Positions 9,869 to 22,193 of a DNA stretch of 64,000 nt are shown here, piece by piece. The stretch lies in NCBI GenBank assembly GCA_963969345.1, contig OZ017770.1, positions 10,162,180 through 10,226,179 of the forward strand, read 5' to 3'. Made by a program: the position numbers and the translations under genes. Position 1 is the first letter of the stretch; every line of letters begins with the position of its first letter. The notes beneath the pieces were generated by a model. It ran no database searches. It was not told the DNA's origin and saw nothing but the letters and a program-made list of their open reading frames with translations. The stretch comes from Turbatrix aceti. Lineage: Eukaryota; Nematoda; Chromadorea; Rhabditida; Panagrolaimidae.

Positions 9869-10147
9869 TCATGCTTGATAATTGAGCGTGTTGAAGTTAA
9901 CCTGATGAAAAGAGAAGCTGCAATGAACATACCAGGTCATTCGGACAGAAGATTCACGAAGACACGGGCGTAACTTGGTTGTAAACACGGGACGGAATTT
10001 GTTGAAATTGAAATTCTTGGATCGAAGGACAGATTGTACGTTGAAGACTGTATTTCGCGTCTGGCGGACGTTTGCGTCTATTTTTGAGCGAATTCGTTGA
10101 TGCGCTTCGAAGGCGGCGACGAATTGGCTGAGGATGTCTTTTTTCAG
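9869..10147 (-). pseudogene. bMERB-family gene, terminal exon on the opposite strand
   Basis: On the minus strand a CATTTTCAG acceptor leads into 92 codons ending in TGA. The start, KKDILSQFVAAFEAHQRIRS, has the pattern expected of the third helix of a bMERB domain, and the phase (0) matches a donor at 7760 after the main exon. The exon lies on the strand opposite to that main exon, inside the right arm of the palindrome, with copies of the CCTACGTAG intron repeat upstream (10240-10460). The left arm has lost it. As arranged here, the two exons cannot be joined in one transcript. Confidence 0.55.
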
Positions 10148-10239
10148 CTGAAAATGGATGAAAAATTAGTTTTCGCTAACCAAAAACAAAAGAAAAAACG
10201 TTTTTATCTCAATTACAGTAAAAAAAATAGGTAGGGTAC

Positions 10240-10490
10240 GTAGGAGACGTTCTTAGGTTACCAAAAACGCATAGCTACATTTTCTACAGTTTTTTTACCT
10301 TCGAAGTTTTCGACGTCTACGTAGGGGATCTACGTAGGGTACGTAAAAGACCTTTAAAAAGTTACCAAGAAACGTTGAAATAGCTTTTCCATCATTTTTG
10401 TTTCTTCGAAGCCTTCGACGTCTACGTAGGGTACGTAGAAGAACTTCGAAGGGTACCCGTTTTCGCCTTTTCACCCCATGATCGGAGCTT
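10240..10490 (-). repeat. CCTACGTAG intron-type repeat, right arm
   Basis: Three CCCTACGTAGACGTC-like units lie on the minus strand, matching the intron 3' of the bMERB main exon (7770-7905) in inverted orientation. Confidence 0.7.
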
Positions 10491-10715
10491 GAACTCACCA
10501 GCGCATGCACGTTGTGTAAGAATCTTAACAGCTTGATAAGACGATTAGTTTTAATATTGTTATCAAAATCAGTCTTCATTCTCTGCACGCGCTGAGCGGT
10601 CGCATTCTCGTTTCGCTCTCGCGTGCAACCGCGCTGAAATCGTTCTGAACGGGAGAAGCAAGGGGAGGGTGAAGACTCCGTTCACAGAAGTCGTAGCGGA
10701 CGTGAACGTAGCTAC

Positions 10716-10827
10716 ATGAGGCGTCAAAGGAAGTTCCTGCAGGTCGCCACCATCAACGCAAGGTACTTAGGCAGTGCTGCACGACTGGAAGAACTCGAAC
10801 AAGCCGCTGAGTTCAAAAATATTTTTT
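10716..10827 (+). pseudogene. LINE ORF2 N-terminal fragment, copy 2
   Basis: It is the same fragment as at 1255-1368, in direct orientation. The upstream 150 bp (from about 10560) matches in all copies and may be the LINE 5' UTR. Confidence 0.5.
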
Positions 10828-12112
10828 TAGTAAATCAAGTCTATGTCTCTTGTCAAAGAGTAGTGGCCATGTTGACTTTTTTTATAACTAGCCAGTCACA
10901 GTACTTTTGCAAGTGGGGACTTCCTGCCTGTTTGATGGATGGTTGGGGGACTCACTCAGTCAGTCGTTGTCCACCCAGCCAGCCAGCTAGTCCTTTATTT
11001 TTTCCAGACACACTGCTGCACGTTTAAACGTACTGGGGGGGTACAACAAATATTAAAAAATTCAAAATTGTGCTGTCAGTTTATATTTTGTCACTGACAG
11101 CACAATTATAAAAAAGGTTCAGTATTTAAAAAAAGACTGAACAATGAAAGCGCAGTCTCAACCTGGGAAGAAGTAATCGTACAAGCCTGAATGTTGTTCT
11201 ACGATCACGTTATTCATCGACTTGGGAAAATAAATGGATAAGAGCTCCGAAATACACAGCTTGATTAACAAGAAAACGTATATTTAGTGTTGTTGATGAG
11301 AGGAGAAAAGGAGGAGGAAAAATGCCGTACAAAAAATTTCCCCAGGTCAAATTTTGTCACCGAGGGTCGCTGTGTGTCTCTGTGGGTGGCAAAGAATCGC
11401 TGGGAAATGGGAAAGGGGAGAGAGGGTTATGGAAGTGCCATACAAAAAAAGTGCCGGGGGTATACGCTTGTGCAGCAAAAAGTGGTACTTTTTAACGTCA
11501 TTTAAATCCAAATACAAGCCTTGTAATGACGACGATAATAAAATTCACAATAACGGGGGAAAAATGTATGACCAACAGAATTACTTAAAAACCGAAAACA
11601 TGTCTGGATTAAAAAAAACAGACGTGAAATGGATGTTCAAGGAAAACATGAAAAGTCGAAACGTACCCCTAAATCTTTTTAGCGATAATTTATGATGGAG
11701 AAGTTTTACATAAACCGGTAAAGCTAGATTTTCGGACCCTAAAATCTTGGATTAACGGACTAGGGGTATAATTGACTGCCAAATAGAAAGACTCAATGAT
11801 AGAAAACAAGGCACCGTTGATACAAAAAGGCAGATACCAAAAAAAATAGAGATACCGACTGGCTAATAGAGGAAAAAATTGCCGCACAGCAAAAAAATGA
11901 TGACAAAGAAGATAAAAGGGAACGATGAGCAAGACGGACGCATGCTTTTGTGCAAGAAAAAAAAGACAAACAGTTATTTATGTGAGCTATCATAGCTCGA
12001 CAAAAGCGCTGCATCAAACGTATCAACCTGAATGCATCCGGTAAAATAAAAAAGCAGGCTTCACCAGATTAACGAAAAAAGCGCAGACAGCAGAATAATT
12101 TTGAAAGAAATA

Positions 12113-12614
12113 CATAGACAACCACCTTTACTCCGAAACGACCGAGTTGACACGATCGACTGCTGCGCACAATCATGCCAAAACACACTAGTTGGGAGAA
12201 CAATTCGGTTGATCAACGTTTAACATAATCGATACAAAAAGGCATAACAAAAAGAAGATTTGAACATAACAATAATCTGTCAGACAAGTATTTATACGAG
12301 TAAAACAATAGTGATGGATAACAAATACATATATGTAAATAAAGAACGCCGGGTAAAACGTAAGAACAAAAATTGAGCAGCAGAAACAAGCAACCAAATC
12401 CCCCCCCCCTCTCCCCTATTGACCAAAAAGCACATGCTGTGCCTGATGCAACATAATCATCAGCAATAACCACTTGTAAAAGGCAGCAAAGACCAACGCA
12501 GAATTCGTGATACAAAGTGAGTTCAACTCTACCAACTAGTGTGTTTTGGCATGATTGTGCGCAGCAGTCGATCGTGTCAACTCGGTCGTTTCGGAGTAAA
12601 GGTGGTTGTCTATG
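12113..12614. mobile_element. Foldback element with 83-bp inverted repeats, copy b1
   Basis: The sequence at 12113-12195 (CATAGACAACCACCTTTACT and onward) returns inverted at 12532-12614 with near-perfect identity, enclosing about 335 bp with a C9-C12 homopolymer tract. There is no transposase. It is a complete copy; b3 and b5 are also complete, while b0, b2 and b4 lack one arm. Confidence 0.7.
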
Positions 12615-13508
12615 TGTATGTATGTATGTATGTTTTTTTGATGATCAGAGCTTAAACTCGCCAGCGCATGCGCGTTGTGTAAGAATTTTAACAGCTTGAT
12701 AAGAGGATTAGTTTTAATATTGTTATAAAAATATTTTTTTAGTAAATCAAGTCTACGTCCGTCGCAACGAGCCATGTCTGAGAAAAAATATTAATTTTGA
12801 GCAACATTACAAGTTTAAAAAAAATTGTTATCAGCTATTTGTGCTTTTGTGTACGTGTAGATACCCAGCAGACGAAATATTTAGGCAAAGAGATTTTTCA
12901 TAAGGTGTGTTTTGCTAATGTTTAGATGTCAGCGTAAGTGAAAAGAACTGGCAAACTCAATACAAACGTGTTTAGTCTAGTGGCTATCGATCACGCAAAA
13001 GAAAAATCAAAAACACGCATGCGCATGCGCATGCATAAAAAACAACATTATGATGCATTACTCTGAAATTTGGGTTGTTTCTGAATTTTAAAATTTACAC
13101 AGAAAGCAAGCCAGTTATCCGAGTCAAACAACATTGCCGTTTTCTTTACAGAAAATTAAAAGAGTTATCTGTATACCAAAGGGACATGGCATAGCATAAA
13201 AATTTTCTCAGGTCAAATATTTTGTCGTACCGTGGGTCGCTGTGAGTTGCTGGGGGTGGCATTGGGTCGCACACAAACAGAAAATATCTTTTGATAAAAA
13301 TGCAAATAAAAACACAATTTAAAAAAAGACATTTCTGTAATTCCATCTTAATAGTTTGCTTCAGGGGTATCAACAAATCAAATTCTTGTCGGTCCTGCGG
13401 CCCGATTGACACACTTGGCGAAAATGCCGTTTATACCCCCCTCCCCCCGTCGACCAGAAATGCCCCCTTACTAAGAATAACAAAACGTAATAAAATAGTG
13501 ACGAAAAA

Positions 13509-14415
13509 TGTTACTCTACTTCAGCCTGCTAAATCAAACGTAACATTATAACGAAAAAAAGTGTTACTCTACTTCAGCCTGCTAAATCAAACGTAACATT
13601 ATAGCGAAAAAAAGTGTTACTCTACTTCAGCCTGCTAAATCAAACGTAACATTATAACGAAAAAAAGTGTTACTCTACTTCAGCCTGCTAAATCAAACGT
13701 AACATTATAGCGAAAAAAAGTGTTACTCTACTTCAGCCTGCTAAATCAAACGTAACATTATAGCGAAAAAAAGTGTTACTCTACTTCAGCCTGCTAAATC
13801 AAACGTAACATTATAACGAAAAAAAGTGTTACTCTACTTCAGCCTGCTAAATCAAACGTAACATTATAGCGAAAAAAAGTGTTACTCTACTTCAGCCTGC
13901 TAAATCAAACGTAACATTATAGCAAAAAAAAGTGTTACTCTACTTCAGCCTGCTAAATCAAACGTAACATTATAACGAAAAAAAGTGTTACTCTACTTCA
14001 GCCTGCTAAATCAAACGTAACATTATAGCGAAAAAAAGTGTTACTCTACTTCAGCCTGCTAAATCAAACGTAACATTATAGCAAAAAAAAGTGTTACTCT
14101 ACTTCAGCCTGCTAAATCAAACGTAACATTATAGCGAAAAAAAGTGTTACTCTACTTCAGCCTGCTAAATCAAACGTAACATTATAGCGAAAAAAAGTGT
14201 TACTCTACTTCAGCCTGCTAAATCAAACGTAACATTATAGCAAAAAAAAGTGTTACTCTACTTCAGCCTGCTAAATCAAACGTAACATTATAGCGAAAAA
14301 AAGTGTTACTCTACTTCAGCCTGCTAAATCAAACGTAACATTATAGCGAAAAAAAGTGTTACTCTACTTCAGCCTGCTAAATCAAACGTAACATTATAGC
14401 GAAAAATAGTGTTAC
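13509..14415 (+). repeat. 53-bp satellite array, copy 1 (about 17 monomers)
   Basis: The monomer contains ACTTCAGCCTGCTAAATCAA and the pair GTAACA...TGTTAC, which can form a 6-bp-stem hairpin. Three variants (TATAACGA, TATAGCGA, TATAGCAA) alternate with a period of three monomers over the middle of the array. Confidence 0.95.
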
Positions 14416-14493
14416 AAAAGAAGAATGGAAGCGCTGTGTCAGGAGCAAAGAAAAAGAAAATCTTGGATTAACGGACTAGGGGTATAATTAATT

Positions 14494-14679
14494 CTCCGAG
14501 GCGATGGACCGACGACTTTGCGGCCTTCCAGAACGCTCCTGCTAAAGACTACGACGTGACGCAGGTAGCTACGATTGACGGCGCCCTCTTCGTGCAATCT
14601 CGATACTCATCACTGTCTCTTTAATTTTGTAATGAGTAATTATGCACGAGTAAGAGTAATAAAGTAAAGTAAAGTAAAG
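14494..14679 (+). mobile_element. 5'-truncated LINE 3' end with 13-bp target duplication
   Basis: The insert ends in (AAAGT)n and is flanked by GGTATAATTAATT on both sides (14481-14493 and 14680-14692), the signature of target-primed reverse transcription. An open frame begins just inside the insert with RRWTDDFAAFQNA, includes DGALFVQSRYSSLSL and ends in TAA at 14622, so it appears to be the C-terminus of the LINE ORF. It was inserted into the GGGGTATAATTA motif of the composite unit. Confidence 0.7.
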
Positions 14680-15524
14680 GGTATAATTAATTGCCAAATA
14701 GAAATAAAAAACTTTGGCTGTCGTCAAAGTTTTACGGCAGCCAAAGTTTTACGTGATAATGCAGTACTGGTTTTTCAAGGAGTTGACAGTCATTTTTGGA
14801 AATATTTTTTATATGTACTATTGGCTCCAAGCTTTTCAAATTGAGTAATCACGTGACTTCGCTCAGTGCTCTCTTGGCCGAGCACTGAAGCAAGCAGATT
14901 GGCTCGAATGTTTGGCTCGTACGTACTAGTATGTATAACAATTTTAGTCACCAGTTTCGTCGTTCTCAATGGCGTTTGTTTTTGTTGAAGAAGTAATAAA
15001 TACATAACTTTATGTTTTTATAAATTGTTTCATACTACACAAAACAGCGATCAATAAGAACGTTTGTTCCTGCCAATTCGGCGGATTTGCAAACGAAAAG
15101 GGGGAACATAATAAATCTGATCTTATAATAATTTTTCTTACTTTAAATCAGTTTACATTGAACAGAGAAATAAGCTCAAATAACACTAAACAGACTTCAA
15201 TAGGATATGAGGCCACTTTTGTGAGCATACACTGGATCCGGCAGTCACAGGTCATCTGGGGTCACTGTGTAAACGTTGACAACACAATATGTATAATATG
15301 TATACCGATCGCGTTATTTCGCTTTGAGCTCAATATTGACTTTTTTGTAACTAGCCAGTCACAGCACTTTTGCAAGTAGGGACATCCTGAACAAAGTGCA
15401 GCAGGATGCATGACACATTTGCAACGGACTTACGGCAGGCAAGAAGTCGCTTTCCTTAAGCCTTTCGACTTAAAAGCTATGTACTGTAACTTGAAGCAAA
15501 TAGAAAGAAAAGAATCTGCTTCCG

Positions 15525-15613
15525 TTGAAACGGTTTTCCAATGATGCCATAGGATACTGATTTCAGAAACCAAGGTCAGTGTCCGTATGGCATCACTGCG
15601 AAAGCTGTTTCAA
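15525..15613 (-). repeat. 89-nt imperfect hairpin, copy 2
   Basis: Same hairpin as at 2563-2651, reversed, in the same position relative to the foldback element. Confidence 0.6.
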
Positions 15614-16080
15614 AAAAATCGCTACAAAGTAGGTTATGTACCGATGCTTGCCTGTTTTACTTCACAAAAAAAGAATGGAAGCGCTTTGTCAGGAGCCAGG
15701 AAAAGGAAAATCTTGGATTAACGGACTAGGGGTATAATTGACTGCCAAATAGAAAGACTCAATGATAGAAAACAAGGCACCGTTGATACAAAAAGGCAGA
15801 TACCAAAAAAAAATAGAGATACCGACTGGCTAATAGAGGAAAAAATTGCCGCACAGCAAAAAAATGATGACAAAGAAGATAAATAGGGAACGATGAGCAA
15901 GACGGACACATGCTTTTGTGCAAGAAAAAAAAGACAAACAGTTATTTATGTGAGCTATCATAGCTCGACAAAAGCGCTGCATCAAACGTATCAACCTGAA
16001 TGCATCCGGTAAAATAAAAAAGCAGGCTTCACCAGATTAACGAAAAAAGCGCAGACAGCAGAATAATTTTGAAAGAAATA

Positions 16081-16528
16081 CATAGACAACCACCTTTACT
16101 CCGAAACGACCGAGTTGACACGATCGACTGCTGCGCACAATCATGCCAAAACACACTAGTTGGGAGAACAATTCGGTTGATCAACGTTTAACATAATCGA
16201 TACAAAAAGGCATAACAAAAAGAAGATGTGAACATAACAACAATCTGTCAGACAAGTATTTATACGAGTAAAACAATAGTGATGGATAACAAATACATAT
16301 ATGTAAATAAAGAACGCCGGGTAAAACGTAAGAACAAAAATTGAGCAGCAGAAACAATCAACCAAATCCCCCCCCCCCTCTCCCCTATTGACCAAAAAGC
16401 ACATGCTGTGCCTGATGCAACATAATCATCAGCAATAACCACTTGTAAAAGGCAGCAAAGACCAACGCAGAATTCGTGATACAAAGTGAGTTCAACTCTA
16501 CCAACTAGTGTGTTTTGGCATGATTGTG
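16081..16528. mobile_element. Foldback element copy b2, right arm truncated
   Basis: The left arm is complete. The right arm stops at GCATGATTGTG, where the next composite unit begins. The truncation point is the same as in b4, so the tandem units share one junction. Confidence 0.6.
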
Positions 16529-16806
16529 GTACCCGTTTTCGCCTTTTCACCCCATGATCGAACTTTTGATGATCGGAGCTTGAACTCACCAGCGCATGCA
16601 CGTTGTGTAAGAATCTTAACAGCTTGATAAGACGATTAGTTTTAATATTGTTATCAAAATCAGTCTTCATTCTCTGCACGCGCTGAGCGGTCGCATTCTC
16701 GTTTCGCTCTCGCGTGCAACCGCGCTGAAATCGTTCTGAACGGGAGAAGCAAGGGGAGGGTGAAGACTCCGTTCACAGAAGTCGTAGCGGACGTGAACGT
16801 AGCTAC

Positions 16807-16918
16807 ATGAGGCGTCAAAGGAAGTTCCTGCAGGTCGCCACCATCAACGCAAGGTACTTAGGCAGTGCTGCACGACTGGAAGAACTCGAACAAGCCGCTG
16901 AGTTCAAAAATATTTTTT
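16807..16918 (+). pseudogene. LINE ORF2 N-terminal fragment, copy 3
   Basis: Same as copy 2 with near-identical sequence. Confidence 0.5.
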
Positions 16919-18149
16919 TAGTAAATCAAGTCTATGTCTCTTGTCAAAGAGTAGTGGCCATGTTGACTTTTTTTATAACTAGCCAGTCACAGTACTTTTG
17001 CAAGTGGGGACTTCCTGCCTGTTTGATGGATGGTTGGGGGACTCACTCAGTCAGTCGTTGTCCACCCAGCCAGCCAGCTAGTCCTTTATTTTTTCCAGAC
17101 ACACTGCTGCGCGTTTAAACGTACTGGGGGGTACAACAAATATTAAAAAATTCAAAACGCTTTTTTTTATATTTTGTCACTGACAGCACAATTAAAAAAA
17201 AGGTTCAGTATTTAAAAAAAGACTGAACAATGAAAGCGCAGTCTCAACCTGGGAAGAAGTAATCGTACAAGCCTGAATGTTGTTCTACGATCACGTTATT
17301 CATCGACTTGGGAAAATAAATGGATAAGAGCTCCGAAATACACAGCTTGATTAACAAGAAAACGTATATTTAGTGTTGTTGATGAGAGGAGAAAAGGAGG
17401 AGGAAAAATGCCGTACAAAAAATTTCCCCAGGTCAAATTTTGTCACCGAGGGTCGCTGTGTGCCTCTGTGGGTGGCAAAGAATCGCTGGGAAATGGGAAA
17501 GGGGAGAGAGGGTTATGGAAGTGCCATACAAAAAAAGTGCCGGGGGTATACGCTTGTGCAGCAAAAAGTGGTACTTTTTAACGTCATTTAAATCCAAATA
17601 CAAGCCTTGTAATGACGACGATAATAAAATTCACATTAACGGGGGAAAAATGTATGACCAACAGAATTACTTAAAAACCGAAAACATGTCTGGATTAAAA
17701 AAAAACAGACGTGAAATGGATGTTCAAGGAAAACATGAAAAGTCGAAACGTACCCCTAAATCTTTTTAGCGATAATTTATGATGGAGAAGTTTTACATAA
17801 ACCGGTAAAGCTAGATTTTCGGACCCTAAAACAGTAAACAAACTTGTAGCCTGCACTAGTGGGGGAAGTCGGTTATAGAATAGTCGGTTTTTTTTGCATA
17901 AACCAATGGTGATAAGTTTGCCAATTTGAATCCGGAAAACACATTTAAATTCAAAACAGCAATAAAAAGAGACAAAAAACATATGCATGTAGGTGAATAT
18001 CTGTTTTGAATGATTCATTCAAAAAAGTCCATTATTTTTATTTTTAATTTTGAAGAACAAATTAATTTACAGTGACACAGTTTGCCATTTAAAATTCTTT
18101 TCAATGTATGTACCTTTTTAAAAAATAAATGACAATTTTAATAAAATTT

Positions 18150-18192
18150 TTGCGTTTGCGCTCCCTGTGTTACACAGGGAGCGCAAACGCAA
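18150..18192. repeat. 43-nt perfect palindrome beside the CGGGTT element
   Basis: Two 21-nt arms (TTGCGTTTGCGCTCCCTGTG...) surround a single central T and end directly at the left terminus of the CGGGTT MITE. The copy at 25.81-25.85 kb has one mismatch. Confidence 0.85.
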
Positions 18193-18779
18193 GTGTTGTC
18201 GGGTTACCCGACCCGAAACCCGACCCGACCCGAACCAGACCCGAAAATCCCGGGTTTCGAGTCGGGTTACCCGAATTTTTCGGGTTCAGGTTCGGGTTCG
18301 GGTCGGGTAACCCGAATTTTTCGGGTTCGGGTTCGGGTCGGGTAACCCAAAAATTTCGGGTTCGGTTTCGGGTTCGGGTCGGGTTTTCCAAATTTCGGGT
18401 TTCAGAACCCGACAATAAAAGTCAAAATGAGAAAAAAAGTTGAAAAAAACCGTTAAACATGTCAAAAATTTGCTTCTGAAGACGCAATATTTATTATATT
18501 AGCCTCCACAATGCAAAAATTTAAGTACAATTAAATAAATTTACCGATTTTATGAAAAAAAAATTCGGGTTTCGGGTCGGGTTCTTCAGCTAACCCGCCC
18601 AAAACCCGAAAATTTCGGGTTTCGGGTCGGGTAACCCGAAATTATCGGGTTCGGGTTCGGGTCGGGTAACCCGAAATTTTCGGGTTCGCGTTCGGGTTCG
18701 GGTCGGGTTACCCGAAAATTTCGGGTTCGGTTTCGGGTTCGGGTCGGGTTACCCGAAAAATTTCCGAACCCGACAACAC
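18193..18779. mobile_element. CGGGTT-rich MITE, copy 2 (both ends present)
   Basis: The ends read GTGTTGTCGGGTT and AACCCGACAACAC, a terminal inverted repeat interrupted on the right by a few bases. Both flanks of the AT-rich core (18420-18565) are dense in CGGGTT/ACCCGA. No target duplication is clear, since the left flank is the palindrome at 18150-18192. It is non-coding and has a hAT-like end structure. Confidence 0.6.
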
Positions 18780-18930
18780 AGGCTGTGTAATGGCAAAAAT
18801 GGACCAGAAATACATAGTAGAACAAAGTCTGCTCTCAAATGCAGGCAAGAAGTCGCTTTTCGTAAGCCTTTCGACTTAAAAGCTATGTACTGTAACTTGA
18901 AGCAAATAGAAAGAAAAGAATCTGTTTCCG

Positions 18931-19019
18931 TTGAAACGGTTTTCCAATGATGCCATAGGATACTGATTTCAGAAACCAAGGTCAGTGTCCGTATGGCATC
19001 ACTGCGAAAGCTGTTTCAA
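18931..19019 (-). repeat. 89-nt imperfect hairpin, copy 3
   Basis: Identical in layout to copies 1 and 2; it lies between the CGGGTT MITE and the foldback element. Confidence 0.6.
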
Positions 19020-19488
19020 AAAAATCGCTACAAAGTAGGTATGTACCGATGCTTGCCTGTTTTACTTCACAAAAAAGGAATGGAAGCGCTTTGTAAGGAG
19101 CCAGGAAAAGGAAAATCTTGGATTAACGGACTAGGGGTATAATTGACTGCCAAATAGAAAGACTCAATGATAGAAAACAAGGCACCGTTGATACAAAAAG
19201 GCAGATACCAAAAAAAATAGAGATACCGACTGGCTAATAGAGGAAAAAATTGCCGCACAGCAAAAAAATGATGACAAAGAAGATAAGAAGATAGGGAACG
19301 ATGAGCAAGACGGACACATGCTTTTGTGCAAGAAAAAAAAGACAAACAGTTATTTATGTGAGCTATCATAGCTCGACAAAAGCGCTGCATCAAACGTATC
19401 AACCTGAATGCATCCGGTAAAATAAAAAAGCAGGCTTCACCAGATTAACGAAAAAAGCGCAGACAGCAGAATAATTTTGAAAGAAATA

Positions 19489-19990
19489 CATAGACAACCA
19501 CCTTTACTCCGAAACGACCGAGTTGACACGATCGACTGCTGCGCACAATCATGCCAAAACACACTAGTTGGGAGAACAATTCGGTTGATCGACGTTTAAC
19601 ATAATCGATACAAAAAGGCATAACAAAAAGAAGATGTGAACATAACAACAATCTGTCAGACAAGTATTTATACGAGTAAAACAATAGTGATGGATAACAA
19701 ATACATATATGTAAATAAAAAACGCCGGGTAAAACGTAAGAACAAAAATTGAGCAGCAGAAACAATCAACCAAATCCCCCCCCCCTCTCCCCTATTGACC
19801 AAAAAGCACATGCTGTGCCTGATGCAACATAATCATCAGCAATAACCACTTGTAAAAGGCAGCAAAGACCAACGCAGAATTCGTGATACAAAGTGAGTTC
19901 AACTCTACCAACTAGTGTGTTTTGGCATGATTGTGCGCAGCAGTCGATCGTGTCAACTCGGTCGTTTCGGAGTAAAGGTGGTTGTCTATG
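19489..19990. mobile_element. Foldback element copy b3, complete
   Basis: Both 83-bp arms are present. Differences from b1 include GATCGACG for GATCAACG in the interior and an altered TATG microsatellite just beyond the right arm. Confidence 0.65.
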
Positions 19991-20890
19991 TGTATCTATG
20001 TATGTATGTATGTTTTTTTGATGATCAGAGCTTAAACTCGCCAGCGCATGCGCGTTGTGTAAGAATTTTAACAGCTTGATAAGAGGATTAGTTTTAATAT
20101 TGTTATAAAAATATTTTTTTAGTAAATCAAGTCTACGTCCGTCGCAACGAGCCATGTCTGAGAAAAAATATTAATTTTGAGCAACATTACAAGTTTAAAA
20201 AAAGTTGTTATCAGCTATTTGTGCTTTTGTGTACGTGTAGATACCCAGCAGACGAAATATTTAGGCAAAGAGATTTTTCATGAGGTGTGTTTTGCTAATG
20301 TTTAGATATCAGCGTAAGTGAAAAGAACTGGCAAACTCAATAGAAACGTGTTTAGTCTAGTGGCTATCGATCACGCAAAAGAAAAATCAAAAACACGCAT
20401 GCGCATGCGCATGCATAAAAAACAACATTATGATGCATTACTCTGAAATTTGGGTTGTTTCTGAATTTTAAAATTTACACAGAAAGCAAGCCAGTTATCC
20501 GAGTCAAACAACATTGCCGTTTTCTTTACAGAAAATTAAAAGAGTTATCTGTATACCAAAGGGACATGGCATAGCATAAAAATTTTCTCAGGTCAAATAT
20601 TTTGTCGTACCGTGGGTCGCTGTGAGTTGCTGGGGTGGCATTGGGTCGCACACAAACAGAACATATCTTTTGATAAAAATGCAAATAAAAACACAATTTA
20701 AAAAAAAGACATCCCTGTAATTCCATCTTAATAGTTTGCTTCAGGGGTATCAACAAATCAAATTCTTGTCGGTCCGGTGCGGCCCGATTGACACACTTGG
20801 CGAAAATGCCGTTTATACCCCCCTCCCCCCGTCGACCAGAAATGCCCCCTTACTAAGAATAACAAAACGTAATAAAATAGTGACGAAAAA

Positions 20891-22115
20891 TGTTACTCTA
20901 CTTCAGCCTGCTAAATCAAACGTAACATTATAACGAAAAAAAGTGTTACTCTACTTCAGCCTGCTAAATCAAACGTAACATTATAGCGAAAAAAAGTGTT
21001 ACTCTACTTCAGCCTGCTAAATCAAACGTAACATTATAGCGAAAAAAAGTGTTACTCTACTTCAGCCTGCTAAATCAAACGTAACATTATAGCGAAAAAA
21101 AGTGTTACTCTACTTCAGCCTGCTAAATCAAACGTAACATTATAGCGAAAAAAAGTGTTACTCTACTTCAGCCTGCTAAATCAAACGTAACATTATAGCG
21201 AAAAAAAGTGTTACTCTACTTCAGCCTGCTAAATCAAACGTAACATTATAGCGAAAAAAAGTGTTACTCTACTTCAGCCTGCTAAATCAAACGTAACATT
21301 ATAGCGAAAAAAAGTGTTACTCTACTTCAGCCTGCTAAATCAAACGTAACATTATAGCGAAAAAAAGTGTTACTCTACTTCAGCCTGCTAAATCAAACGT
21401 AACATTATAGCGAAAAAAAGTGTTACTCTACTTCAGCCTGCTAAATCAAACGTAACATTATAGCGAAAAAAAGTGTTACTCTACTTCAGCCTGCTAAATC
21501 AAACGTAACATTATAGCGAAAAAAAGTGTTACTCTACTTCAGCCTGCTAAATCAAACGTAACATTATAGCGAAAAAAAGTGTTACTCTACTTCAGCCTGC
21601 TAAATCAAACGTAACATTATAACGAAAAAAAGTGTTACTCTACTTCAGCCTGCTAAATCAAACGTAACATTATAGCGAAAAAAAGTGTTACTCTACTTCA
21701 GCCTGCTAAATCAAACGTAACATTATAGCGAAAAAAAGTGTTACTCTACTTCAGCCTGCTAAATCAAACGTAACATTATAGCGAAAAAAAGTGTTACTCT
21801 ACTTCAGCCTGCTAAATCAAACGTAACATTATAGCGAAAAAAAGTGTTACTCTACTTCAGCCTGCTAAATCAAACGTAACATTATAGCGAAAAAAAGTGT
21901 TACTCTACTTCAGCCTGCTAAATCAAACGTAACATTATAGCGAAAAAAAGTGTTACTCTACTTCAGCCTGCTAAATCAAACGTAACATTATAGCGAAAAA
22001 AAGTGTTACTCTACTTCAGCCTGCTAAATCAAACGTAACATTATAGCGAAAAAAAGTGTTACTCTACTTCAGCCTGCTAAATCAAACGTAACATTATAGC
22101 GAAAAATAGTGTTAC
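20891..22115 (+). repeat. 53-bp satellite array, copy 2 (about 23 monomers)
   Basis: This is the largest array. Almost all monomers are the TATAGCGA type, with TATAACGA only in the first and one internal monomer. It is more homogeneous than array 1. Confidence 0.95.
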
Positions 22116-22193
22116 AAAAGAAGAATGGAAGCGCTGTGTCAGGAGCAAGGAAAAAGAAAATCTTGGATTAACGGACTAGGGGTATAAATAATT

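Larger units (their letters stand above)
10453..16528 (+). repeat. Composite tandem unit I
   Basis: The unit starts at GTACCCGTTTTCGCCTTTTC. In order it holds a LINE 5' fragment, a unit tail (11040-11730), foldback element b1, the 12.7-13.5 kb spacer with a CATGCG run near 13.02 kb, the 53-bp array, a LINE 3' end, the 14.7-15.4 kb spacer, hairpin copy 2 and foldback b2. The spacers carry no supportable gene; the open frames in them are short and shared by all copies only because the unit is duplicated. Confidence 0.8.

Noticed and set aside
11287..11505. 72-codon frame LLMRGEKEEEKC... repeated in each unit
   Set aside because: Its conservation equals that of the surrounding non-coding unit. 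Purine-rich composition explains the frame.
13020..13035. CATGCG alternating purine-pyrimidine run (also near 6310, 20400 and 30065)
   Set aside because: It could adopt Z-DNA but is short and merely duplicated with the unit, so there is no evidence of a role.
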